Positions 22,526-35,158 of a stretch of 64,000 nucleotides of DNA are shown piece after piece; within the stretch, counting starts at the first letter, position 1, and each line of letters starts with the position of its first letter. Both the position numbers and the translations under genes were made by a program. The DNA comes from Mesostigma viride (lineage: Eukaryota > Streptophyta > Mesostigmatophyceae > Mesostigmatales > Mesostigmataceae), in assembly GCA_009746045.1 (NCBI GenBank), contig RPFO01000003.1, forward strand, positions 137,501 to 201,500, in the 5' to 3' direction. The notes below the pieces were generated by a model. That model did no database searches. It was not told the origin of the DNA and was given only the letters and a program-made list of their open reading frames with translations.

Positions 22526-23506
22526 CAAAACCCCAACAAAAAATCAGTTAAGTCTCTTCGGTGATAGAAAGTTTTTGAAAGCACTCACATACACCCCCAG
22601 CACACTTAAAATTTTTTACTACACAGGCACAAGCTTCCATTTAATGAGCAGGAACCCACAACCGTCAACCGTGGCACGAACCCCACATCAATGCCATCCC
22701 ATCGACCTCATAGTCAATTCATTAATCCTCCCAGCACGCAGCCGTGTGAGTAGACAAATGCACTTCGAGATTCTTAGCAACACCCTACCTCAACTACATA
22801 TGCTGACTTCACTTTTTCCTCTCCCCTCCCCCCTCGCAAGCTCCGTAACTGCTGATGCAGTACATAACATGGCAGTCCCACTAAGAAATTATGTCCAGGG
22901 GGAAAATGTTTTTCTCCCTGACAGGAAAATGTTTCAGCTCCTTTCCATTGAGTTGCTGTACCGAAGCTTTTCCAGACGACGTGGTTTTTCTAGAGCCGCT
23001 ACTGGACACATGACTGGCCCAACCCAGTGCTCTACACCAATAAAGAAAATATCAACTTGAGTACCTTGCCGTTCCACAGTATAGCCCATATAGATCTGAC
23101 AGACCATCACCATGAAAGCGCGTGAAAGAGGGCTATTTACATATATAACCTTCCGTTGTATTTACGTATAACCAAGCCCTTTTGCGACCAGGCACAACAA
23201 TAACCATCATGCTAGCTGTGTTGGCAAATACATCTAACATCGGGGAGTATAATGCACCAAGTCAAAAGCTAGCATCTAATACACCGGGCATGGAGAATGC
23301 ATGTGGCCAAATACATGCCAAATCACTGTATCCATATGCAAATCTCACTACAACAGCAAGTCCATTGATGCTCTTTTCAGCCCAGAACGGTTTGTTCTGG
23401 CCAGTACATATCTTGCGAAAGTTATAACAGTAGTTTGTAGCGGCAGTAGCGCAGCGGTAAACCAAGTCTGGACATAATTTTTAGAACATGCAAGTATCAT
23501 ATATGC

Positions 23507-25024
23507 CAGTGTCTCTAGTAACGGGACGCAGGCGTCAGCCGCTGACGCGTCAGGCTTTGACGCGTCTGGAATTTCACCCTGCGCGTCAGCCGTCTGACGC
23601 ATAAATTTTGGCCGCGCGTCAGGCGACTGTCGAGTAAATTTAGGGCGTCCGTCAGTCGTCTGACATGCTCAAGTCCTCAGGCGTCAGGCAAGTCCTAGTG
23701 CAGGTTCGCCGCCTCAACGTCTATTCCCCACGCCGGGCCTGGCCCTTATACTGAGTATCCAACAAAATATTTTTTACTGTGTTGAACCCATGCAAAATTT
23801 GTGAACGTGCATGCCAAAAACTGCCAACGAGAGACGAAACGTATATTCCGTGCAGCCAGCAGCGAAGCAAGCACATTGTGGGGATGGCCATTGCAGCGAC
23901 AGTCGCGAGCAGATACCTTGATTACCTTCTGAGCCAAGGTGACCTAAACTTAGATACACTTTAATAGCAGCTGCTTGTTCAGAAGTCTAGGAGCGTTTTC
24001 TTGCAAGGTGGGCGTTGCATCGGTTTCGGTTCGCTGAGGCAGTAGGAAGTAAATTTCAGCGGTCAAACCCCGCCAGCTAAACTGTAAGTATAGGCAACGT
24101 TTTTGCCTTACATTGCCTGGTTTCTCGAATCGTCAGCGAGGATTACACAAAACCGGAGCGTGGCATGGCGTCGAAAGGAGGCGGATTGTTCACAAGTTTT
24201 GAATCTGTGGCGAGATCATCGTATTTCAAGAGACAAACCGCCGACAGGAAAGGATCAAGCAGTCCCGATCTTGTCGATGTAACCCATGCGACAAGGAGCT
24301 GGAGATGCGGAACAAGGGGAAAAGGGCAACCACTTGTGAGACTAGAGGCACAAGCCCCGGGAGGTGCAGTCAGCACCTACCTTGACAACGATGGATGGGG
24401 GCTAGACAGTTTGTGTTATTTGTAGCGAAGGTCTTCTTTAATGCCCATCCAGACGTGCTAGCTATTGCTTGAGCTGGATGCATCAAGTACCAATCATTTA
24501 CCATGAACTTTTCAAGCTCATTTTGTCATGCCTTAAGGTAAAAAGCTATTTGGTAACCACTTGAAAGTTATATTTGAATGCCCGTTCAGGAATCTGTGAC
24601 ATTTAAACATTGTGAAATGAAAAATTTCTGTCATTTTGTTTTTGAAAGCTTGGTAAGGCCAGTTTTCTTTACAATGGAGCATGCTTGAGATCCTATGTTG
24701 TAATACCTGTCCTGCCCCTTCAACCTTGAAGCGCCTCGTCAATCGTCACCCTGTCCCTGTCCCATCTTGCACTTGCCCCCAATCTAACTACCCCAACCCC
24801 CCCTTCCCCAGTAATTCTTCTCGTTAGGGTTGCTTGAGGGTAATTCCGCCCTATAGGGCCCCCCTGGGACCTGCCCCTAACTGATATGGGCTGACGCGCC
24901 GCCAATGGCGGCATGTCAGCTGTCGGACGCGCCGCCAACAGCGGCGTGGCAGCCGTCCGACGCGCCGCTAACGGCGGTGCGTCGGCCGACTGACGCGTGC
25001 CAAAAACCCTTACTAGAAACACTG
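23507..25024. mobile_element. hAT-like non-autonomous element in the WRC intron
   Basis: The ends are CAGTGTCTCTAGTAACGG and, in reverse complement, CAGTGTTTCTAGTAAGGG. CAGTG tips are typical of hAT elements. Many GCGTCAG/CTGACGC subterminal motifs crowd both ends (23525-23690 and 24890-25000), as in hAT transposase-binding arrays. No 8-bp duplication was confirmed. A partial second copy of the right tip follows at about 25042-25056. Confidence 0.5.
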
Positions 25025-25056
25025 ACTTACTAAAAAAACCTTACTAGAAACATTTT

Positions 25057-27352
25057 ATGCAGGTTCCTGCAAGTTCCCCCAAACACATGTCGCTGTATTT
25101 AAGTATCATACACGCAAAGTTCCCCCAAACACAGATCGCTGTATCTGTGCTATGATGTAAACAGACCAAATGTGAAAAATATTACTCTGGCTAGCGTCAC
25201 AAGGCTACATATTCTGACAATCAGCTTCCGTGCAGGCTCTCTGCTCTGGCCATGCCACCACCATGATTACCTAGCTCTTGCTGTGGATGCTGCTGTAGTA
25301 CTTAGCAGATGCGATAGTACAGCTAGGCAACCGCACACGCCTACATTCATGCTAATCAAATATATCTTGGTCCTATGCACATCCCAGACATGGGTATACT
25401 AGGTGATGTAGTCACACCACACCACAATTAATTATAACACTGTACCTATAAAGGGGCAGCGATAGCTCAACAACACAGTTTCATTGCCCCGAACGGACCA
25501 AGCAGAGAAACCCTACAAAAAAGTCATCATCGAAAAGTTATTCGCAAACCACAACAGCTCGCAAGAAGATGCCCCAAGCTTTCTCACTGCTTCCACTCAG
25601 TGAGACGACGAATCCACCAAACCCGATAGCTAACAATTGTACATTGAAGATGTGGGGAAAAAAGAGTTAATTTGGCAAGCGTTTGTAAACATTAGAAACT
25701 GCTAATCATAGACCCTGACTGATAATTGGCCTGAGTCTTCTATAAGGCATAGAGTCTGTGCCCCTCACTGTGATGTCATGTTTACAAAATGGCTGGCATG
25801 GTACACCAAATTTTAACCAACAGATCTTCCATGGACCAAACTCTCTTTCACCAAAATCAAAGGCTGTATCTGTACTTGTTTACTTGCAGTTGGTTTTGCA
25901 AAAAGAGCTATGAAAATCAGGGAATTTTAACTGTGCAACGGGCCGTACTGTGCACCGATTTGCACCGAAGGCTACTTCGAGGAGGTAGCACGGGAAATTT
26001 TGCCCGTCGGCATCCCAAAATCGAGTCAAGTGTGGAAAACCCCTAACTTGTACGGAAAAGCCTCAATCCAAGAAAACTATTGAAAAGAAATAATTTTAAG
26101 ATTTTTACTCGATTACGAATTTCCGTAAATGCTCAAAAACAACAACAGGCGCAAAATTGCAAACTATTGTGCCATTTCATTCCCTCCATGAGGCTACGGG
26201 AATCCTCCCGGCATAAACTATTGCCAATGGCTTCCAACCACGCAATTCAATCATGAGAAGCTCTGAGAAGTTATCAGATTGCATACAAAGTGGCTATGGC
26301 AGGAAAAAAATGCAAGGCCCTGCTGTTGTCCCCGTCTCGAACATGCAACCTTAATAATATAAACTGGTGGGATAACAACTAAAAATGGTAACAATCTCCA
26401 CGTGCGTGTCTATCTCGGTAGTGCACCTCCTGTACGTACTGATGGGGTGGCCTACCGGAGGGGAGAACTGCGATGGTAAAAGTGAGCAGGAACAAATTGT
26501 GACGACACAGGCTTCCGATACTGCAGGCATAAAAAGAAGAGCCGCAAATCCCCTGCTGCCATCGCCCAGGTCTCTTCCCCTCCCCAAACTAACAAAAGAC
26601 AAAAACCCCACACACCCTCTCCCCGGGGCTTATTCCTCGCATACCCACTCTGCTCCTCGCCTATAATTGACATTAGGATCGAAACTCAGTATTCAGTATT
26701 GTAAGGACAGGCAGGAAGACACAGACCCTTCAATTTATTATGGAGGTGGGATGAATTCTTTTCCTGTGCATCCACATGCAGGGGACTTGGCTACAAAACC
26801 CGCCCTGGCCGGCAGCCATGGTTATCACGAAATACTAGTGCGACACTGCCCATGATGCCATCACTCCTGCCACGATCAGCCGCACAAGTAAAACATTTCA
26901 CCACAGCATGAAGGCCAGGCAAGAAAACAGCTGAGTTACCTATAAAAACAGCTGAGTTACCAAGCTGCCATCAGTGTCTCCTAGTCGCCATGCGATTATA
27001 CATGTAAAGATGTACACTTCTCCCCTGCACATACAATTACTTTAAATTCTATCTATCTATCTACACCTGATGTTGCAGACCAGGTGCCAACAGGAATCAA
27101 ACTTTCATATTTATTATTTTATTTTTATTATATATTTTTTAAAAAATAAAAATCTGTAAATATATACAAACTTGAAAACCACCTTCTCTGTGTGTTCTGT
27201 TTGGTTTCTATTAACATGTAACGGTTGAGTGTTGACATGAGCTAAGCCGAATTTCAATCATCAGGCTGCCACCACAAAGCAGCACTGCACGTGCTCGCAT
27301 CACCAGAACCGTGTAACCAGATTACTTATATGCTACGTGCCAAATTACTCAC
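25057..27352. other. Rest of the candidate WRC intron
   Basis: Contains a short direct repeat of AAGTTCCCCCAAACACA at about 25067-25150 and a very AT-rich patch near 27110-27165. No exon or element end is supportable. Confidence 0.4.
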
Positions 27353-27767
27353 CAGTCTCCAGTTTCAGCGAGGCGCTGTCTCCCCTGGAAGCAAACTTGT
27401 CAGACCCATTTTCTCGGCCCTTCTTCCGCCTCCCTTCGCACCAGCGGGTATGCTTCTCGCAATAACGCGTGCCTCCAATCACCGTGTATTTGCAACGCCA
27501 CTTTTGGCCATCCGTCCGTTTGCAACGCGTAGGATTCTGGTCCTCTTCCAATATCTCGGCGCTTCGGCTGCGACCTGCTTTCCGCTTTTCGGCTTGGTCA
27601 TCCCCGGCGTTAACAGAGTCAGGGACCGCCTCAGCAGCAGACGGGCAGTCAACAAGTGCCGTACTTTCGATGGAGGCACGAGCCGGGCGCGAACCACCAT
27701 GATCACCTTGCGTTGCTGCGTCTTGTTCTCGTAATCTTTCTGGGCTACTCTCGCGCGATAAGGCCAT
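27353..27767 (-). CDS. WRC-domain regulator, exon 1 (N-terminal 138 codons)
   Basis: The ATG at 27767 has A at -3 and G at +4. The frame is open for 15 codons further upstream but without another ATG. The exon encodes an acidic, Ser/Ala-rich N-terminus, a basic KRKAGRSR stretch (residues 61-68) and a complete WRC domain at about residues 79-117, with Cys82, Cys92, Cys103 and His106 in the CX9CX10CX2H pattern and the namesake WRC at 90-92. In plants this domain occurs in growth-regulating factors and some other nuclear proteins, where it carries DNA-binding and nuclear-localisation functions. No QLQ domain precedes it, so it is not a standard growth-regulating factor. The exon ends in phase 1 at a GTGAGT donor. 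Confidence 0.8.
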
Positions 27768-29365
27768 TGTGCTAGTTGGCTCATGGACTGCGGATCCCCA
27801 TGCCTTTACCACGTGCCTTCACAACGGAGGAAATTCCATGGCGACGGACGAGCACAGCTGAATCTATATCATTAACTTCCGCGACCACACACCAGTTGGC
27901 TCTGCTAGACCGTCAGGAATCCCTGTAGCTCAAAAATGGCCGACCCGCTGGTACTTGCAGACTTAATACCCCGCGGTACAGCTATAGCCATCTCTCCATG
28001 AGCTGCAGCCAAACGCGCATATCAGATCTTCGCTGGCATTTCCTCTTTGAGGCAGCCGCCTTGCTCGCCTGCAGTACAGAGCACACAGCACGAGGCAGGA
28101 ACGACAACAACAGTGAGCAGGTATACGCACCAATAACTATAGAACTGGCAAGAGTGCGGGCTTCCTTAAAACAATTATACCTAGTCCAGGCGCCGCATAC
28201 CTCCTTGTTGCATAAAATATCCGTCACGTGCTTCCATCGACGAAGTGACCTGCTCGTAATTTCGTAAGTTCGGTGTCTGCACCAGCCGATTACGACCGTG
28301 TAAGAACTCGTTGGCAGGCGCGCTTGCCAACAATGGCTGGGCTCTTCTGTTTGAATCTCAGTGCCGATGAATCTGCACAAGCGCCCTTCGAGCGGGCGTT
28401 ACAAAATCGGACAGTGCTCCTGCATATTTAAATGCGTTTGAGTTCCGGACACAAAATACGTCTAGCGCTGTACGGATTTAACGCTACGGCCAGATAGTAA
28501 AGTGTTTTCGCTGAGCATCAGTCGAATGAAGTACTTTTGGAGGACCTGCACTGTGCACACCTGATCTGTGCTGAACCGGTGAACATCGTGCTTTCCGTTT
28601 TGTCCACCACGTGCAAATTGTTAAGCGAATGACAATGTATGTCCAGCGGAGATCTAGTTTGTCTGACAGCGAGCCTGACTAGACGAAAGATTGACAGCGC
28701 TGTCCATCACTGTTCAGCCACAAGTCGACTCAGAGACGTACAACCATGGCTGAACAAAGATACCTGACTGACTAGGAATCGCGCAGTGTCGTTCTTAACG
28801 GTCACCAAATGAACATTTGAGATACCAGTGAATTGCAACGTGGTGGCCGGAACGCGACAGGGGAGTTTAAATGCGTGTGCAGAGTCTTAACGGGGGTTTA
28901 TTAGTCGTTTTGCCAGCATGTCATAACCCTGTGCTCGTTTTTGGCATGATTTGGAATCGCCGCACAGGCGCACGCGACGCTGACGGCTGCTGACCGGCAA
29001 GGTCCCAAAATGCGCACAGCGCGACGATGGCGATGTTGCGCTCACGGTCACTGGTGGCTTCTTGGGGTTTAAAGATACTCTAGGATCCTACAACCTGCCC
29101 ATGGACGTCAAGTGTATCTCTGGCCCGATGTCTGCCATCATGATTGGCATCATCCACTGAAGCCATGACATTTACTGCCGCAACCTACCACGTACTGTAA
29201 CGTAAAGAATCGTATGCAGCGTCCGGCTTGTCACAACTCTCATCATCAGTGAGACAGTTCAGTTGGATCTCACGCCGCACATGAGCAGCAGAGATTCTAT
29301 AGCGGCCGGCCGGGCCGGGCCTTGTCAACTCGGGTACTTAAAACGGATGAAACGGAGCCGCTAAC
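27768..29365. other. Upstream region of the WRC gene
   Basis: Non-repetitive DNA that should contain the promoter of the minus-strand gene. No TATA box or exon could be assigned with confidence. Confidence 0.4.
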
Positions 29366-29764
29366 TTAGAGCCTTTCCACATATGGTGACGAATTAGTGC
29401 GAATTAGGAGGACTCGGATTGGTCCGGACCGCAGTTCCAGGCTCGAGGTCTAATTCGGCGCGGCGAATTAGAGCCTTTCCACATATGGTGACGAATTAGT
29501 GCGAATTAGGAGGACTCGGATTGGTCCGGACCGCAGTTCCAGGCTCGAGGTCTAATTCGGCGCGGCGAATTAGAATGAATTAGCGGTGAATTAGTCGGGA
29601 CGGGGTTTCCACATTCAGTTCCGATCCAACGGCGGCGAACAAGTTCCCGCCTTTTTGTGTGCATCATGGCACGTGCTTGACCCTACTTAAAGTGAAAACT
29701 GCACCCCGTCGCCCAGCATTACACGCCATAACCATCTGGCCTCGCTGTGATTTTAAGCCTTGCA

Positions 29765-29929
29765 ATGGCTGAGCCGCCGCCTGCGGCGCTTACGTTTAAG
29801 ACGCAAGAAGATGTTCTTGAGGCCGAGGTGCGCGGCCAGATCACAGCGGCCTATGCCATACATTGGATTAGGCGCCTTAACGAACTGAGTCGAGGGAAGC
29901 GAGGAGGGGACGCGATGAGCGCCATCTAA
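29765..29929 (+). CDS. Small hypothetical protein of the Harbinger-type element (54 aa)
   Basis: Starts MAEPPPAALTFKTQEDV and ends at a TAA after DAMSAI. The frame is identical in the second copy (40432-40596), and a diverged trace exists at about 770-830. It may be a first exon of the accessory protein many Harbinger elements carry, but no Myb/SANT motif can be seen. The function is unknown. Confidence 0.35.
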   Translation: MAEPPPAALTFKTQEDVLEAEVRGQITAAYAIHWIRRLNELSRGKRGGDAMSAI

Positions 29930-30649
29930 GCAGTTGCTTGTCATGTCTATACGCCCGGGCATCTCATGATCTGTCTACCATGCACGCATTTTCCTTGGAT
30001 GAATCAAACAGCTTTTGACATTTTAATGGCGACAATGAAGTCCGGCCACGACAATATAGCGCTGCTCAGAGCTTCGTTGCCGAGAAAGGTTTAAGAGGTG
30101 CTTTTTCCGGGCAGATAATGTAACTCTGCCTAGACCCCGGTAGCTTTCAGCACGCGCATATTGCTTGAGGTAAGCGAGCCACGACGCCTGCAGGTGCTCC
30201 TGCCGAGGTGGAGACCTCCGAGAGCACGTGGATTAGGCTCATGCGTCACAGCAGCATCGACCTTCATTCTCCTGGTGTACGTGGAAGGTCACTTTTCAGG
30301 ATTAACATATCTGAATGTTGATTGCCTGTTCATTTTCCGTCAATTGAGCAGCGATTGAAACCATGAGCCATGCAAGTGTAAGGTGCAGAATTCAGTTGAT
30401 GAACCCAAGCAGGTAATGTGCAAAATAGATGAACCCAAGTAATATGTGCAGATGTTTCGTCCCACTGGCTGTGTGCTATTGCATGAACCGTGTAGGCCCT
30501 TGGCGTGTACTCACTTGCTGCAACCGTGCCCACAGCTGCTTGTCAATACACGCGGCAGGCACAACGACTTTTGCCGCGAGGTGAAACATTTAACTCCCCC
30601 ACACCTTGCATTTTTCACTCTTTCTTTTCCCTATCCATCCTACCCCCCA

Positions 30650-31192
30650 GCACACACACACGCCCACACACATACACATGCACATAAATGTTCACACACA
30701 CATGCAAACACGCACGCATACACACATGCACACATGCACACATACACACATGCACACACGCACACATGCACACATGCACACACGCACACACGCACACATA
30801 CACACATGCACACATACACACATGCACACACGCACACATGCACACACGCACACATGCACACACGCACACATGCACACACGCACACATGCACACACGCACA
30901 CATGCACACACGCACACATGCACACACGCACACATACACACATGCACACATACACACATGCACACACGCACACATGCACACACGCACACATGCACACACG
31001 CACGCATACACACATGCACACACGCACGCATACACACATGCACACATACACACACGCACACACGCACACACGCACACACGCACACACGCACACACGCACA
31101 CACGCACACACGCACACACGCACACACGCACACACGCACACTCGCACACACGCACACACACACACACACGCACACACGCACACACATGCACA
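30650..31192. repeat. CACACG/CACATG microsatellite, long allele
   Basis: About 540 bp of hexamer and octamer CACACG, CACATA and CACATG units inside the Harbinger-type element. The corresponding tract in copy 2 (41317-41539) is 320 bp shorter. Confidence 0.95.
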
Positions 31193-32531
31193 CTGTGACA
31201 TACACATGTATGCACACAATATCACACACATGCACACACCCACGTGCGCACATGCACGCTAACACATGCACACAAACATGTGCACACACCCACGAGCACA
31301 CGTGCACATGCATACAAACGCACACAAACACAGGCCGACTTGCACACATGCGCCACACACATCAATCCATCACCAATAAACGGGTTGCTTGGACCCAACG
31401 ACCTTCTTACTCGCCTGTCCACCCAATGTTCTGCCCATCCTCCCGCCTGCCCGCCTGCAAGTCTGCCACCCGCCTATCTGCCCACCCATCTGTCAACCTG
31501 CCTGCCTGCCTGCTTGTGTGCATGCCTGCGGGCCTGCATGTGCACCTGCGCCCATGCACCTATTATGCCCCCATGGCACATACATGCAGCCTAGCTAGTT
31601 GAGTGTCTCTAGGCACGCGCACATGGGTGGCTACATGGGCATTTGCCTGTGTCTTGGGCTGGGGCGTTGGGCTGATTAGTTCAAGAGTGGGCGGGAAGAC
31701 GGTGGTATAATTGGGTGGGTAGGGACGGAGTGGATGGATGATTGGGGGGTTGGATGCGGGTGGGACTCAAGTTAGTGTTAAGTCCAATGTTGCCTATAGC
31801 ATCAACAAAAATAAGCGAGAAAGCAGCCAAAATTCAAGGAGCCTACTTTTTGTAACATGTGCCAAACTGCAATTAATGGTTGCAGGCTCACAAGCTGCCA
31901 GATTCATAACGCACATGGAATGAATTGCATGGTTACAGGACAAGCGCGTGGTTGGAAATCTTACAATGCCTGGCAACGTCTCTTTCATGTGCCCACTGAG
32001 AACCGCTGTTCTTCGACACAAGAAGGCTTTGGCAAGCAACGAGCTTCGGCCAGGGCCTTCATTTCAAGGAACCGTGTGTAAAGCAAGAACTCAGGATTTA
32101 CAAACAGAAACTATACCTAACTTTGCGACCTTCATGCAGTATGTCATGTGCATGGCTATGTAGTATGTGCCAACAATCACAACGAAAACGTGCGAAATTG
32201 CAAACATTGCCATGGAAGGGCAGGAGCCACGCACGCAGCAAATTAAAACGGTTCGTGAACCAGTCTGTCGGGCATAAAGACAGCAAAGTCTGGCCAGCAA
32301 TAATGCAGTGCGATGCGAGACAAACTCGGTAAATATGGGCAGGCAGGCGCAGCTCGTCCTCAGCAGTGCTATCTAACGTGACGGCGCCTTATTTCCGCGT
32401 GCACGGTGCCGAACATGGCACTGGCCTGATTCCAGTTGCAGCAACGCCAGATGCCTTCCCGTCATAGAGCAGAGGCTTCACGTACGTCGCCATCGTTGGC
32501 TACCAATCGCTATGCTTCCCGTGATAATGCA

Positions 32532-33011
32532 CTACGCGTCCGAACAAAATGTCGAGAAAGCAAACAATCTACACGCGAGAGAACTGGGCTGATAGCTTTT
32601 CAGTACTGGTTTTACCGTGCCTTCAAATTCCATTAGCTTACTTAACCATGGCTGACTAATTTTAGCTAACGCGATCAACATACACACTACACGATCAAAG
32701 GAATCACGGGTCATGTGAAATGTTGCACGGAAGTCCGCGTCCGTCATGACACCCCCTCGCTTTGCTGATTCCCAAAATCCACGTCCTGCGGCCCTATCAT
32801 ATGCCCACGGGCGACCGGGCTGCCACCCGCCTCGTCGGTCGTCTGGCTTGTCGTCCATTGCCATCCCCATCATCACTTGTGTGGCGGTTGCCATGTATTC
32901 CGCCTCGCGAGCCGCATTTTCCTGAATAATGCGGATCGCGGCCTGCTTCCTGCGTAGCTGCAGGTAGCGCACCAGCACGATGAGAAATATAACTATTAGT
33001 CTCGCGATCAT
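32532..33011 (-). pseudogene. Harbinger transposase-like N-terminal fragment (159 aa)
   Basis: Begins with a hydrophobic MIARLIVIFLIVLVRYLQLR, then a Gln/Arg helix and a segment FWESAKRGGVMTDADFRATF followed by HMTRDSFDRVV. The order Phe-Trp, acidic/Phe-Arg and M-[ST]-R-x-[ST]-F-[DE] is typical just upstream of the DDE nuclease domain in PIF/Harbinger transposases. The nuclease domain itself is absent, so the frame is a remnant or a spliced first exon of an internally deleted element. Confidence 0.6.
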
Positions 33012-33579
33012 GGCTACGCACTTTCATCCACTAACGCGCGGCAGCGATGGTGGCCGCACTGTCTTCCCGGCGTGCACGTGTTCCCCGCCCTTTTCACGTC
33101 GTGTTCCCCGCCCTTTTCGTGCATCGACCAAAAAAAAAAAATTAATTCTGACTGGAACTGGCCGGAACTGCTTTTTTCGAGTTCCAGGAGTTCCACCCCA
33201 GTTCCGGTCGAATTAGCGGTTAATTAGAATTACATTTCTAATTGGACGGCCCAATGTGGAAACCTCTAGTTCCGGAACCGACTGAATTAGGACCCTAACT
33301 CCCCGGAACTGACGAATGTGGAAAGGGCCTTAGGCACGACTCACATGAGGCGGTGAACTCTTTGTGAACTCTTTTGTGAACTGGGCCGACCGGGGCCGAG
33401 CTAATTTTGGGTCCCGAGGAGTTCACGAGTTCACAGGACGAGTTCACAATCTCCCCGAAGTCCGAAGTTGTGAACTCCCCGTGAACTCCCCGTGAACTCC
33501 TCGTGAACTCTTTGTGAACTTGTGGTGGACAGCGTGCGTTTGGCGCGAAGCAAGCCCATGAAAATGCCAGACGTGCAAC

Positions 33580-34225
33580 ATGCGCGGGAAGGTGGCAGGT
33601 GCTCGGGAGTCGCCAGCCATGAGGGACACCGACCAGCTTTTTCAGGAATGGCTACAACGGGTTACCCTCGCGAAAGGTGACCCGAAGCCTGCTATTAGCG
33701 ACGACATTAACCCAAATGCTCCGAGCCCCACGGCTGTAGAAGAGCAGAGCATTGCACGCGAAGGGCACAGCGCCGCACTCGATCTGGTTGCGGCTTTGGT
33801 GATCTTTGGAGATGCTGGCAATCTTGAGGACGATAGTTGGCGCAGTAATAAATGTCGGTCTTCTTGTGCGGCATTGCATACTCTTTGGAGATGACAAGGC
33901 GAGCTCGCCTAAGCCGAAGGCAAAGCGAAATATGAGCGACAAAGCAAACGTGAAACTCACAACGCCCTGATGACAATATGGATGGCGGCAATTGGTGTTG
34001 ATGGCCACATACACACTGGTTCATATCCATCATCGTGCACGACTCGAAAACGCGGATAACATAACGGCAGGCTCGAGCTACCTTGGTCCGGATTCTCCAG
34101 ATCTCTGGCCTGCGCTGTTGTCTCATTGACATACACACTGATGCGCCCGGCAATAGCATGGGCGGTCCGTCTGCATGAACAATCTTTCGTTGCTGGCCGC
34201 CCCACGCTAAACGTTCTAGGCACAC
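33580..34225. other. Uncharacterised internal segment of the second Harbinger-type element
   Basis: Overlapping short frames on both strands (plus 33580-33894, minus 33707-34225) show no recognisable domain. They may be remnants of transposase or accessory-protein exons. Confidence 0.3.
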
Positions 34226-35158
34226 TGGTTGGTAAGAAAGGTCAACTTGTAAGGTCCGTTGAGTCCGATCTCTTTTCTTTCAGGGGCATGCTCTTTTTGT
34301 GTGTGCGATCATGATGGCCACTATGGAACGTGATTCATAAGATATTGCTTCAAATTTGCTGTGCTATAACACTTCCTTGACTACTTGTAGTAATCACTTT
34401 TATTGCTCATTGAAATAATTTTGGACATTTATCTGCTGGCCCCAGCCCCCAGGCAATTGTCATGTTTGTTGTCTCACTCACTTGATGACAATGTAAAGAC
34501 TATCACTAAAGCAACTAGCGCAGGCCAGAAATATGGAGATCCCGGACCATGCTGTTGATATCTCGAGCCTGCTGTTGACTCATCCGTGTTAGTCGAGTCA
34601 TTCACAACGATGGAAACAAATGGAGGTGGAAATGTGCAGCCTTGTAAGTTACAACTATGGCTGGCTAACATTCAGAGCGGGATCTACACGGTTTGCGACG
34701 GCACCACTCCTTTTGAACTGCAATAACCCTAAATGGAATTAATATGTTCGCACATTGCATAGTTGCATGCCTCCCTTTATAATTGCAACGCGCCCGACAT
34801 TAGTCATGATTAAAGAATTACGCGTGCACAAAGTTATTGTTAAGCAGCCACAATACGTCCAACATTATGTCTCACTCAATGAGCAACCAATTCAAGACAT
34901 TGCACATGTCCAAGTGAGGTCTTAACAACCACAGTACCCCCAGTGCGTGTGACTAGCTCAAGGAGCTCACGTAATTGACCACTATGAACATGTGTAGCAT
35001 CATACGGTAAGCTAATGGAATTTCCATTATTATAATTCTGAAATGTTGACTCACATTTGCTAAATGAAGTAAGGAGTTCAGTTCTAAAACAAACTCTTGC
35101 TTATGCCCACTCTGATATGGGAAACCAGATGCCCATCCATGAAAAGAATGTGTGTGTG

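Larger units (their letters stand above)
20486..27352 (-). other. Candidate 6.9-kb intron of the WRC gene
   Basis: The donor G|GTGAGT (27353|27352) and acceptor TGCAG|G are canonical and leave phase 1 on both sides, so joining them keeps the frame. The intron is AT-rich compared with the exons and contains a (CT)n tract next to the acceptor, a poly-C run and at least two inverted-repeat elements. Small additional exons inside it cannot be excluded. Confidence 0.6.
29369..33329. mobile_element. PIF/Harbinger-type element, copy 1
   Basis: Flanked by TTA (29366-29368 and 33330-33332), the usual Harbinger target. The left tip GAGCCTTTCCACAT and reverse-complemented right tip GGCCCTTTCCACAT agree at 12 of 14 positions. 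The first 102 bp (29369-29470) are repeated exactly at 29471-29572, each ending in TTA. The body from 29573 is nearly identical to 40249-43674. It holds a short plus-strand frame, a CACACG microsatellite and a minus-strand transposase-like N-terminus, but no complete catalytic domain. Confidence 0.8.

Noticed and set aside
23440-23465. tRNA-like A box (GGCAGTAGCGCAGCGGTAAACC)
   Set aside because: No B box or T arm follows at the required distance, and the hAT-like element starts 40 bp later.
27982-28380. Minus-strand 132-codon frame upstream of the WRC gene
   Set aside because: Irregular composition, no domain, and no splice or start context linking it to a gene.
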